A stretch of DNA of 64,000 nucleotides from Deinococcus hopiensis KR-140 (GCF_900176165.1 NZ_FWWU01000001.1:109570-173569), one strand, 5' to 3'. Shown: positions 17,022-25,002, counted from the stretch's first letter. Numbers and translations: made by a program. Notes: generated by a model not told the origin, from the sequence alone.

Positions 17022-17467
17022 CAGGTGGCTTCCCTGGTGAGGTCCGGCCTGAGGCGTTGGGCAATCCGCTACCAATGTACGGCCAGGTGCACGCCGATAA
17101 GGAGGATCGTCAGGGTGGCTGACGCCTTGTGCACGCTCAACCAGAAGTTGTTGGGAACGACGGTTCAACTCAGCAGGGGGAGCAGCGCTCCGCTGATCAT
17201 CAGACCAGATCCACCGATCGGAAGCATCGTGAAAAACAGGGCCAGGTTGAACCACTTGGCAAAGGTCGTCTGCCCGGGGCGTTTGCGGTTGGACGGCTTG
17301 AACACACGCACCACCCATTTCCAGCGCCAGATCACGTGGAAGAACAGCGGCGCGAAAATCACGAGGCCCAGCCATTCGTGAAGGGGAATGCCCGTAGTCG
17401 TAGAGGCACCCGCGAGCATGAAGGTGACGAACAACACCAGGTAGAGTCGCCCGTTTCGCCAAGTCAC
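17021..17467 (-). pseudogene. Decayed DUF4405-like cytochrome b membrane protein
   Basis: The first 100 codons encode a DUF4405/flavinylation-associated cytochrome-like membrane protein: LHEWLGLVIFAPLFFHVIW and KWFNLALFFTMLPIGGSGLMI, with histidines in helices. A TGA at 17165 interrupts the frame, and reading straight through it gives the expected last helix (NNFWLSVHKASATLTILLIG, VHLAVHW), a second stop (TAG), then RIAQRLRPDL and the true end. Both stops could derive from TGG tryptophan codons by one G-to-A change. The GTG start at 17467 is conditional. It looks like a recently inactivated gene. Confidence 0.65.
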
Positions 17468-17723
17468 GTCCGTCTTTCTGGGGACGTTCCATTCACAACT
17501 TCACCCTGGTACTGAAGTGCGGGACACTTCTGGGAAAGGCGGGCTTAACGGACGAGGACATGATGATCTTCTGAGCTGGCTGGGACGAGAAAAGACGGCG
17601 CCTGTCTCCGAGCCCTGGAAGCGTCCGTCTGAGTGACTGAGGGTGACGGGCTTGGTCCCAGCCCTTCCGTCGCCTGCTCCAGGGGGAGAACGCCGGAACC
17701 CACAACCTTAGGCTCTGCGCGGG

Positions 17724-18098
17724 TCAGGAGGAGAAGGGAGCGATCCAGAAACGGCCGATAAACACCAGGAGAGCCAGGATGGCGAGCACGAGCGTTGGTG
17801 CGGCGGCTTCACGCCGTTTGACGTGGACGTTCGCGGCGCCGAGCATCAGCACGGCCAGGGCGAGGGCGGCAATTGGGGTGAGCCACGGCAGGATGCCTAA
17901 GGCAGCGGGAAGGAGGAGGCCCAGACCTCCAAGGACCTCGGCGAGACCGATCAAGCGGATGGAGTTGGCGTCGAAATCGTTGATCCATCCCATAGCGGGT
18001 GGCACTACAGCAGGTTTGGGTCTGGCAAGTTTGTTGAGGCCTGCTCCGAGGAAGACGAGGGCGAGGAGGGCCTGCAGGACCCAGAGGGCGATGTGCAT
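17724..18098 (-). CDS. DoxX family membrane protein, divergent copy
   Basis: This is a 124-residue protein with four transmembrane helices. LWVLQALLALVFLGAGLNKL and IRLIGLAEVLGGLGLLLPAALG match the DoxX signatures, but the sequence is clearly diverged from the two near-identical DoxX copies. AAGGAG precedes the ATG. It is transcribed away from the VOC dioxygenase at 18490, and its own promoter at 18138-18166 carries the shared operator. DoxX plus ring-cleavage dioxygenase is the CatD-CatE arrangement of Bacillus catechol resistance. Confidence 0.88.
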   Translation of the reverse strand: MHIALWVLQALLALVFLGAGLNKLARPKPAVVPPAMGWINDFDANSIRLIGLAEVLGGLGLLLPAALGILPWLTPIAALALAVLMLGAANVHVKRREAAAPTLVLAILALLVFIGRFWIAPFSS

Positions 18099-18137
18099 CG
18101 AAGACTCCTTGTTGGATGATGGCTCGTTACTGCATTC

Positions 18138-18166
18138 AAGTTATAAGTTGTAACACCTCTTGTCAA
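18138..18166 (-). promoter_or_regulatory. Promoter of the divergent DoxX gene with operator
   Basis: On the minus strand TTGACA (18161-18166) is followed by a 17-base spacer holding GGTGTTACAAC and by TAACTT (18138-18143), with an overlapping TATAAC. The operator lies in register with the other promoters of the regulon. Confidence 0.65.
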
Positions 18167-18358
18167 TCCACTCTTCTTATCCACTTTGGAGGGCGGGCAG
18201 CAAGGATCGACAAAGCGGCATGTCTGGGATCCCTGAGGCATCCCCCAACACTCACAGTGGCTTATTACCGCCCTGGAACCGCATTATCACCACGAGCAGG
18301 CCTGCCACGGCTTTTCTATTATGGTGGTCGCCTCTGGGGAGGCGCATGGAATTCCCTC

Positions 18359-18387
18359 TTGCTTTTCTATGTTCCAACATCTAATAT
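18359..18387 (+). promoter_or_regulatory. Regulon promoter P2 driving the two VOC genes
   Basis: TTGCTT (18359-18364), a 17-base spacer ending TATGTTCCAACATC, and TAATAT (18382-18387). A second site GATGTCACACCACCTA lies at 18453-18468, just before the Shine-Dalgarno of the first dioxygenase gene. Confidence 0.75.
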
Positions 18388-18489
18388 AGGTGGCATAGGA
18401 AGCACGTAGTCGGCCACAAGGGCCAAAACACAGCCTGGGTTACCGCCCTGTAGATGTCACACCACCTAGACGCGCTGTAAGGAGTTCCC

Positions 18490-19425
18490 ATGATTCTTCC
18501 CGCCACAATCCCCTACCTACAACTTTCCGCCGACCGTATCGGTGCCAATCCCCCGCACCACACCCTCCCCGGTACTGTCCGGCTCAGCACCGTGACTCTC
18601 CAGATCAACAACCTCGACGCGTCCGTCGACTACTACACCCGCGTCATCGGCCTCACCCTTCACGAGCAAAGCGAAGTGGATGGCCAGCGCCGCGCCCGCC
18701 TCGGTACACCCGACGGTGAGATCTTTCTGGAGCTGCGCGAAAAGCCGGGCGTGAAGTACGCTCCTCACCGCGGCCGGCTCGGCATTTACCACTTCGCCCT
18801 GCTGCTCCCGACCCGTGACGACCTCGCCCGCTTTGTCCGCAACGCGCTGGACCTCGGCGTGCACGTTGGAAGCGGCGACCACCACTACAGTGAAGCGACG
18901 TACCTCAAGGACCCTGACGGCATCAGCATCGAGGTGTACCGTGACCGCCCCCGCGAGGATTGGCAAGTCACCGAGGGTGGAGAGATCGTTGGTCGCGGCG
19001 ATCCCCTCGACCTGGAAGCCCTGAAAATCTCAGCTGGCGATAGCCCCTGGACGGGCCTTCCCAACGGCACCACCATCGGCCACATGCACTTCTACATCGG
19101 TGACATCGCCGAAGGTGAGCGCTTCTACCACGCTGGGCTGGGCTTCCCCAAAGTCACCTGGTCCTTTATCGCCCCCTCGGGCCTCTTCGTCGGCGCCGGT
19201 GGCTACCACCACCACATCGGCCTGAACACCTGGGCTGCCGGTAGCCCCCCCTCCGGCGAGAACGATGCCCGCCTGCTCACCTGGGACCTGATCCTCCCCG
19301 ATCAAACCACGTTGGAGCAGACCGTGCAGAGCCTGCAAACGGAAGGCTTTGAGGTGACGGCCACGCCCGAAGGCCCCGTTGCCAATGACCCCTGGGGCAT
19401 CACCGTCCGTCTCCGCACCGCCTGA
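18490..19425 (+). CDS. VOC family ring-cleavage dioxygenase, CatE-like
   Basis: This is a 311-residue protein with two tandem vicinal-oxygen-chelate modules (about residues 30-155 and 190-300). VTLQINNLDASVDYYTRVIGL opens the first module. In the second, GHMHFYIGD gives one metal-ligand histidine, and YHHHIGLNTW another with the catalytic region, as in CatE/MhqO-type catechol or hydroquinone dioxygenases. They open the ring of (hydro)quinones or catechols. AAGGAG precedes the ATG and promoter P2 with two operator sites lies upstream. A second VOC gene follows 37 bases later. A 138-base in-frame remnant of a close relative survives at 21034. Confidence 0.88.
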   Translation: MILPATIPYLQLSADRIGANPPHHTLPGTVRLSTVTLQINNLDASVDYYTRVIGLTLHEQSEVDGQRRARLGTPDGEIFLELREKPGVKYAPHRGRLGIYHFALLLPTRDDLARFVRNALDLGVHVGSGDHHYSEATYLKDPDGISIEVYRDRPREDWQVTEGGEIVGRGDPLDLEALKISAGDSPWTGLPNGTTIGHMHFYIGDIAEGERFYHAGLGFPKVTWSFIAPSGLFVGAGGYHHHIGLNTWAAGSPPSGENDARLLTWDLILPDQTTLEQTVQSLQTEGFEVTATPEGPVANDPWGITVRLRTA

Positions 19426-19462
19426 CCTCTCCAGTATCCTTCACTTCCTCCGGGAGCACACC

Positions 19463-20371
19463 ATGACCACGAACAGCACTGCCATCCCTTCTGACAAGGC
19501 TCAGAAGCTCACAGGACAAGAATTTGCCACCTTCGGCGCCGTTCACCTCGACGTCACGAACCTGCAACGCTCTGTGGAATTCTGGCGGTCATATATCGGC
19601 CTGCAAGTGCGCAGCGCGACCGCCGACTCAGCCGAGTTGGGCACTGCAAGCACCACGTTGGTTGTCCTGCACGCCACCGCCAAGACGCCCTTCAAGAACG
19701 GTTACAGCGGCATCTATCACCTCGCCATACACCCTTCCAATGAAGTGGAGTTCGCCCGGGTGTTGGCCCGCCTCATCACCAAGCGCTACCCCATCTCGCC
19801 CACGGACCATACGATGTCCAAAGCCCTCTACATGGAGGACCCGGACGGGATCACCGTGGAAGTCACGCTGGAAACGCCCGAGCGCATGGCCCGCCTGGAG
19901 TTCGGTCCCCGGGGCCCGGTCGCCATCGATACCGACGGCACCGTGCGCGCCGCATCGGCCGCCTTGGATGTGGAGGCGGTACTGAAGGCTTTGCCTGACC
20001 ACGACTTGACCCAGCCCCTGGCTGACGGTACGAAGGTGGGGCACGTGCATCTGTATGTGTCGGACGTGGAGGCGGCCCACCGGTTCTACAAAGGCCTGGG
20101 CTTTCTGGACAATATGTATCTGCCCCAGTACGGCATGGCCGACCTCGGTGCCGGGGGCGCCTTTGGACACCGCATCGCAGTCAATGCCGGGCAGACCCGC
20201 GGTCGGCCGCAGGCACCGATCGGCACCGCCGGACTCCGGTACTACACCATCCGGTTCGACACCCAGGAGCGCCTGAAGGCGGCCCTGCAAACGGTGCCCT
20301 CCGCCCAGGAGCAGGCCGATGGATTCCTGATTGCAGACCCCGCCGGCAACAAAGTCCTTCTGACCGCTTAA
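19463..20371 (+). CDS. VOC family ring-cleavage dioxygenase, second gene of the P2 operon
   Basis: This is a 302-residue protein with two VOC modules. FGAVHLDVTNLQRSVEFWRS and GIYHLAIHPSN belong to the first; GHVHLYVSDVEAAHRFYKGL and GAFGHRIAVN to the second. Metal ligands in the second module are less standard than in its neighbour: the YHHHxGxNTW segment is replaced by FGHRIAVNAG. Its substrate may therefore differ. GGGAG precedes the ATG at 19463; the upstream open frame overlaps the previous gene and is not needed. A strong terminator follows, closing a two-gene operon. Confidence 0.85.
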   Translation: MTTNSTAIPSDKAQKLTGQEFATFGAVHLDVTNLQRSVEFWRSYIGLQVRSATADSAELGTASTTLVVLHATAKTPFKNGYSGIYHLAIHPSNEVEFARVLARLITKRYPISPTDHTMSKALYMEDPDGITVEVTLETPERMARLEFGPRGPVAIDTDGTVRAASAALDVEAVLKALPDHDLTQPLADGTKVGHVHLYVSDVEAAHRFYKGLGFLDNMYLPQYGMADLGAGGAFGHRIAVNAGQTRGRPQAPIGTAGLRYYTIRFDTQERLKAALQTVPSAQEQADGFLIADPAGNKVLLTA

Positions 20372-20518
20372 TTGGGGCAAGATCGGGCACCCGTCTGATC
20401 CCACTTCAGAAGAACGTGAAGTCTGCCTTCCCTGCACAACGTATGAAGGGGGAGGGCAAGGTCCGCCAGAAGGTTAGAGGAAGAGGAGACCCTGGAGGCC
20501 CCATTCAGTTCTTGTCGG

Positions 20519-20550
20519 CACACGGACACCGTACGGTGTCCGTGTGTTTT
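20519..20550 (+). terminator. Strong terminator after the P2 operon
   Basis: CACACGGACACCG and its mirror CGGTGTCCGTGTG form a perfect stem (20519-20546) with almost no loop, followed at once by TTTT. Confidence 0.8.
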
Positions 20551-20754
20551 GCACTTGATCCCTTGACGCGCTTCGCGAACCTCTTTTCCCGGATGAACGC
20601 GACGGCGAAGCCTCCTTAAAGCGTCGAGACCCGCTTCGTCAGGTGAGCACTGTGCCTTCCCTGGAAGGCGCGCTTGGTGCCGCTTCAGATCTCCACGGAT
20701 GGTCCTCCAAAAGGCGGGAGTCGGTACCCTCAGGCCTCACCTGAATCGGAAGAT

Positions 20755-20768
20755 GGTGTCGTAACACC
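20755..20768. promoter_or_regulatory. Extra operator-like site
   Basis: GGTGTCGTAACACC is a near palindrome of the same family as the regulon operators and continues into AGATGTTATTTAATAAG. It lies 135 bases upstream of promoter P3 in an otherwise gene-free stretch (20372-21033). No -35/-10 pair fits it clearly. Confidence 0.45.
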
Positions 20769-20902
20769 AGATGTTATTTAATAAGGGGGGAGCGATGCCC
20801 ACGTACTCCGTCCCGCGAATCTCTATGCCACATGGGACGGTAGAGCACGATTCCTGGCGACCACCTCCTCTGGATACTCCTTGACCTGAAGCAGACACCC
20901 CC

Positions 20903-20931
20903 TTGCATTTCTATGTTGCAACATCTAATAT
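20903..20931 (+). promoter_or_regulatory. Regulon promoter P3
   Basis: TTGCAT (20903-20908), a 17-base spacer ending TATGTTGCAACATC (a perfect ATGTT-AACAT dyad), and TAATAT (20926-20931). A second site AGGTGTTACACCACTTA lies near 20997-21013. It should drive DoxX copy 2, the VOC gene and the MDR reductase. Confidence 0.78.
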
Positions 20932-21033
20932 ATGGGACATAAGCAGCAGGCAACCGAAGGGGGGCCACTAAGGCCTCTCTTAAGTGAAGCCTAATAGGTG
21001 TTACACCACTTAGCATATCAACAAGGAGCTTCT

Positions 21034-21171
21034 CTGATTCTTCCTCCCACGACTCCCCTGCAACCTACGGCCCGAAGTCCAAGAACAGAAGACTTTGATG
21101 TGACCTCCACGCCTGAGGGCCCAGTCACCAATCACCTCTGGGGCCTCACCAGTCACCTCTATACCGTTTAA
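21034..21171 (+). pseudogene. Internally deleted remnant of a CatE-like dioxygenase
   Basis: This 46-codon in-frame piece joins the start and the end of a gene like the one at 18490. It opens LILPPTTPLQPTA (full gene: MILPATIPYLQLSA) with the ATG changed to CTG, keeps the AAGGAG upstream, then jumps to TEDFDVTSTPEGPVTN (full gene: TEGFEVTATPEGPVAN) and the stop. About 800 bases are missing. It shows that the P3 promoter once drove a dioxygenase before DoxX copy 2. Confidence 0.85.
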
Positions 21172-21207
21172 TCCCTCGCTCCCATTCATCTGCTTCAGGA
21201 GACCACC

Positions 21208-21639
21208 ATGACCACGATCAACAGCCAGGCCAGCACCCCCGTCCGTTCCAGCAAAGCCCTCAACATCACCCTCTGGGTCCTGCAAGTCCTCCTCGCCGCC
21301 GCCTTCCTGATGACCGGCCTGATGAAGCTCGCCATGCCCCTCACCCAGGTCGCCCAGAGCCTGCCCTGGGTCAACGACGTCCCCGCCGCCCTCGTACGCT
21401 TTATCGGTCTCGCGGAGTTCGCCGGTGCACTGGGTCTGATCCTGCCCGCTGCCACCCGTATCCGCCCCAACCTCACGCCCCTGGCGGCCCTCGGCCTGGT
21501 GGCCGTACTCGTCCTCGCCGCCGCGTTCCACGTCAGCCGCGGCGAAGCCATGATGGTCCCTATGAACCTGATCCTGGCCGCCCTCGCTGGCGTCGTGGCC
21601 TGGGGCCGCACCCGCAAGGCCCCTATCCAGTCCCGCTAA
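21208..21639 (+). CDS. DoxX family membrane protein, copy 2
   Basis: This is a 143-residue, four-helix protein nearly identical to the one at 15074, with QAS inserted after residue 6. DNA identity extends from the ribosome-binding region (CAGGAGACCACC) through the stop and the following TAAGCCCGTC. Such identity over a 6 kb distance implies a recent duplication or gene conversion. Here the gene sits in a longer operon with a dioxygenase 29 bases downstream, as in CatD-CatE pairs. It is driven by promoter P3. Confidence 0.9.
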   Translation: MTTINSQASTPVRSSKALNITLWVLQVLLAAAFLMTGLMKLAMPLTQVAQSLPWVNDVPAALVRFIGLAEFAGALGLILPAATRIRPNLTPLAALGLVAVLVLAAAFHVSRGEAMMVPMNLILAALAGVVAWGRTRKAPIQSR

Positions 21640-21668
21640 GCCCGTCCAGAACATCGAGGAAACCTGAC

Positions 21669-22601
21669 ATGACCCAGTCCGTCCAGCAACCCGCCCGCGT
21701 CACGCCCATCGACCCGAAGCTCACCCTCGGCGAAGTCGCCCTGACCGTCCGTCAGATGGACCGCACCGTACAGTTCTACACCCAAGTTCTGGGCCTGACC
21801 CTGCTCGCCCGTGACGCGGCGCGCGCGGTGCTGGGTACGGCGGACGGACACCCCCTGGTGACCCTGCGTCACGCTCCTGGTGCGCCTCTGCCTCCTGTGA
21901 ACGCCACGGGCCTGTATCACCTGGCGATCGCCTTTCCCACCCGACCCGACCTCGCCCGCTGGCTGCAACATGCCTCCGCACTCGGGTTGCAACTCGGACA
22001 GTCCGACCACCTCACGCACGAAGCGTTCTACTTCGACGATCCTGAGGGCAACGGCATCGAGATTTACGTGGACTGGCCGCAGGAGCAGTGGCCCTTCAAG
22101 GACGGCAAGTTCACCGCGGACGCTGCTGTGAGAAAGGGCATCGACATCCAGGACCTGCTCGGCACCCTCGCGCCGGAGGGTGCGGGCTGGACGGGCGCAC
22201 CGATCGGCACACGCATGGGACACGTTCACCTCAAGATGAGCGACCCCAGGGCGACCCGGGCCTTCTACGAGGCGGTCATGGGCTTCGACATCGGCTTCGA
22301 CGACATGGGCGCGGTATTTGCCGGAGCGGGCGGGTACCACCATCATGTGGGCAACAACACTTGGCACAGCCAGGGCGGTCGCAAGCCGCTTCAGGGTGCA
22401 CAAGGCCTGCACCACTACACCATTGAGCTGTCGAGTGAGGCGGAACTCGCCGCCGTCACGGGCCGGCTCAACGCTGCGGGGATCGCAGTACGTGAGGAAG
22501 CCGCAGGCCACGTCACGCACGACCCCTCGGGCAACCGGGTGCTGCTCCGCGCCGCGCCGTCCACCGCCGAGAGTGCCCTCGCGGCCCTCACAAGCTCGTA
22601 A
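21669..22601 (+). CDS. VOC family ring-cleavage dioxygenase, MhqO/CatE-like
   Basis: This is a 310-residue, two-module VOC protein. GEVALTVRQMDRTVQFYTQV starts module one; GHVHLKMSDPRATRAFYEAV, then GGYHHHVGNNTWHSQGGR and GLHHYTIEL hold the metal and active-site residues of module two. It keeps the full YHHHxGxNTW segment and is therefore expected to be active on catechols or hydroquinones. It is the second gene of the P3 operon, between DoxX and the MDR reductase, with short gaps (29 and 32 bases). Confidence 0.88.
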   Translation: MTQSVQQPARVTPIDPKLTLGEVALTVRQMDRTVQFYTQVLGLTLLARDAARAVLGTADGHPLVTLRHAPGAPLPPVNATGLYHLAIAFPTRPDLARWLQHASALGLQLGQSDHLTHEAFYFDDPEGNGIEIYVDWPQEQWPFKDGKFTADAAVRKGIDIQDLLGTLAPEGAGWTGAPIGTRMGHVHLKMSDPRATRAFYEAVMGFDIGFDDMGAVFAGAGGYHHHVGNNTWHSQGGRKPLQGAQGLHHYTIELSSEAELAAVTGRLNAAGIAVREEAAGHVTHDPSGNRVLLRAAPSTAESALAALTSS

Positions 22602-22633
22602 ACCTCGCCCTTCTTCCCTATCTAGGAGATCCC

Positions 22634-23776
22634 ATGTCCAGATTGACTTTCGCACTCCTCGTTGCTGCCGCTGCCGGCGCCGCCTTGTTCCTCAACCGCC
22701 GCCGCGCGGCTGCGGACTCCCCTTCGACCGCTCCCGCAACGCCCGTCCCTGCCGAAGCCCCTTCCACCGCTTCAGCAACGCCCGTTCCCGCCACCGTCAC
22801 CCCTTCGCCCGTGACCCAAAAGAAACAGACCATGCGCGCCCTGAACGTCCCCGCCGCCGGCGAACAACCCCAGCTCTCCGACGTGCCTACCCCCGTGCCC
22901 ACCGAAGGCACCGTCCTGATCCGGGTCAAGGCGGCTGGTCTGAACCCCATCGACAACGCTGTCGCTGCCGGCATGCTCGCCCATTGGGGCCTGCCCTACC
23001 AGTACCCTACGGTGATCGGCCGGGACGCTGCCGGTGTGGTCGAGGCCGTCGGTGAAGGCGTGGACCACGTCAAGGTGGGCGATGAAGTGCTGGGCCACGT
23101 GCTGCTCGCCCCGCCCATTTCCGCCGGCACGCTCGCCGAGTACGCACTGCTCCCCGCTGCCGCCGTCACCAAGAAGCCTGCTGGGCTGGACTTCACCACC
23201 GCTGCTGCCCTGCCCCTGGCCGGCGCGTCCGCCGTCCAGGTGATTGACGCCATCCACCCGCAGCCTGGACAGACCGTGCTCGTGAACGGCGCTTCCGGTG
23301 GGGTGGGCTCCTTCGTCGTGCAGCTGCTCGCTGCCCGCGGCGTCAAAGTGGTTGCGACAGGGAAGGCGCGCGACACTGCTCGCCTGAAAGACCTGGGCGC
23401 AACCCAGGTCGTGGACCACACGGCTGGCCCGGTGGCCGACCAGGTGCGGGCCCTTTACCCGGACGGAGTGGACGCCCTCATCAACCTGCACGGCATGGAC
23501 CCCTCCGCCGTGCCCTTGGGTGCCGTGCGCCAGGGCGGCAAGGTTTCCGGTGTGGCCGCCGTGCCTGACGAAGCCACCCTGAGCGCCGCTGGACTGACTG
23601 GTGGTTCCGTGATGGCCATGCCCGTCCGGGAAGTGCTGGCCCCGCTGGCTGAGCAGGCCGCTGCTGGCAAGCTCCAGGTGGTTGTTTCCGACGTGCTGCC
23701 CCTGGAGCGGGCAGCGGAGGGCCTGGGACGCCTCGCCACTGGTGGAGCGGGCGGGAAGCTCGTCGTCACCCTCTAA
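22634..23776 (+). CDS. Membrane-anchored MDR family quinone oxidoreductase
   Basis: This is a 380-residue protein. The C-terminal 310 residues are a zinc-free medium-chain dehydrogenase of the quinone oxidoreductase type: NAVAAGMLAHWG, PTVIGRDAAGVVEAVGEGV, the NADPH motif VLVNGASGGVGSFVVQLLAARG, and DALINLHG. Unusually, an N-terminal hydrophobic helix (LTFALLVAAAAGAALFL), basic residues and a 45-residue Ala/Pro/Thr linker precede it, so the enzyme is predicted to be tethered to the membrane. An internal ATG (residue 67) lacks a good ribosome site. It ends the P3 operon. A role in one- or two-electron quinone reduction at the membrane is inferred. Confidence 0.85.
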   Translation: MSRLTFALLVAAAAGAALFLNRRRAAADSPSTAPATPVPAEAPSTASATPVPATVTPSPVTQKKQTMRALNVPAAGEQPQLSDVPTPVPTEGTVLIRVKAAGLNPIDNAVAAGMLAHWGLPYQYPTVIGRDAAGVVEAVGEGVDHVKVGDEVLGHVLLAPPISAGTLAEYALLPAAAVTKKPAGLDFTTAAALPLAGASAVQVIDAIHPQPGQTVLVNGASGGVGSFVVQLLAARGVKVVATGKARDTARLKDLGATQVVDHTAGPVADQVRALYPDGVDALINLHGMDPSAVPLGAVRQGGKVSGVAAVPDEATLSAAGLTGGSVMAMPVREVLAPLAEQAAAGKLQVVVSDVLPLERAAEGLGRLATGGAGGKLVVTL

Positions 23777-23804
23777 GACAAAGCACTGTCCTGACACTCA
23801 AGGT

Positions 23805-23834
23805 CTGGTGGGTTGGAACGGTCCAACCCACCAG
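23805..23834 (+). terminator. Terminator after the MDR reductase
   Basis: CTGGTGGGTTGG (23805-23816) and CCAACCCACCAG (23823-23834) form a perfect 12-base stem with a 6-base loop, between the P3 operon and the hydrolase gene. Confidence 0.7.
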
Positions 23835-23891
23835 GCTCGACTTGCCCGAAGCGCCAGGACTCCACCCGATCTCCATTCTGTCAGGAGTCCC

Positions 23892-24989
23892 ATGAAGCAG
23901 TTTCTTCCGCCCCGTCAAGAAGCGAGAATGTCCACGCGCCTGATCCAGGTGGGCGCGCTGGTCCTCCTGGGTGCCCTGGCGTACCGTCACGCCCGCCGAA
24001 GTGCCCCGTCACTTCCAGTTGGCACCCCTGTCCCCCTCGATCCGAGAACGAAGATCCTGGACGCCTTGCTCAAAAAGGCTCCTGGTCCCTCCATTTCCGA
24101 AATCACCGCCGAGGAAATGATTCAGAGGTCGAGTGCGCAGCAGTCCGGACCGCTTTTCCGGCTGATCACCGGCTGGCCTCGTCGTGGGGTTCAGCACGAA
24201 GACCGGACGATTCCTGGACGTGCAGGGCCTATTCCCATCCGCATCTACACCCCAGAGCGCTCTTCCGGCGCAGCCAGACCGCTCGTGCTTTCCATTCACG
24301 GAGGTGGCTGGGCCCAGGGGAGCCTGGATATGGCGGACTGGATGAGCAGCACGGTCGCTGCGGACCTCGACGCGGTGGTGGTTTCCGTGGACTACCGGCT
24401 GGCGCCCGCCCATCCTTTCCCAGCGGCAGTGGAAGACTGCTTCGATGCCCTGACCTGGTGCGCAAGCAACAGCGCCTCCCTTGGGGCTTCAGACCGGCTC
24501 GGCGTCATGGGAGAGAGTGCGGGCGGGAACCTCGCTGCGGTTCTTGCTCTCCTCGCCAAGGAGCAGGGGGGTCCAACCATTCACCATCAGGCACTGATCT
24601 ATCCGGCCACCGATATGGCCCACGATTCAGAGTCGCGCCGCAAGAATGTGGATCAGATCATTCTGAATGCTGCTGATCGGAAAGCGTTCGAACGGTTCTA
24701 CATCCCCGAAGGCACAGACAGAACCGATTGGCGGCTCTCTCCACTCCTGGCACCGAGTCACGCAGGCCTTCCCCCCGCGTTGATTCTGATGGCTGGACAC
24801 GACGCGCTGCGTGACGACGGCACCCGGTATGCGGAGGCCCTACGTGCCTCGGGCGTCCCGGTTGTGGTGCGCGACTACCCGGCGATGCCCCACGCCTTCA
24901 TCAGCTTCCCGTACTTCAGTCGAGACGCGGCCCCCGCCATGCAGCAGGTGGTGACGGAGCAGCGCAAGTACCTGAAGACTGGCGTGTGA
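23892..24989 (+). CDS. Membrane-anchored alpha/beta hydrolase of the HSL esterase family
   Basis: This is a 365-residue protein. The oxyanion motif HGGGW (near residue 137) and the nucleophile elbow GESAGG are those of hormone-sensitive-lipase-type esterases; the aspartate is likely in GHDALRDDG and the histidine in MPHAFIS. An N-terminal hydrophobic helix (LIQVGALVLLGALAY) suggests anchoring, as in the adjacent MDR enzyme. CAGGAG precedes ATG 23892; the longer upstream frame overlaps a terminator. The Bacillus mhq regulon also contains a hydrolase (MhqD) next to a dioxygenase, which makes a role in quinone-adduct or ring-cleavage product hydrolysis plausible. Confidence 0.85.
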   Translation: MKQFLPPRQEARMSTRLIQVGALVLLGALAYRHARRSAPSLPVGTPVPLDPRTKILDALLKKAPGPSISEITAEEMIQRSSAQQSGPLFRLITGWPRRGVQHEDRTIPGRAGPIPIRIYTPERSSGAARPLVLSIHGGGWAQGSLDMADWMSSTVAADLDAVVVSVDYRLAPAHPFPAAVEDCFDALTWCASNSASLGASDRLGVMGESAGGNLAAVLALLAKEQGGPTIHHQALIYPATDMAHDSESRRKNVDQIILNAADRKAFERFYIPEGTDRTDWRLSPLLAPSHAGLPPALILMAGHDALRDDGTRYAEALRASGVPVVVRDYPAMPHAFISFPYFSRDAAPAMQQVVTEQRKYLKTGV

Positions 24990-25002
24990 ACCTGAAGTCA
25001 CT

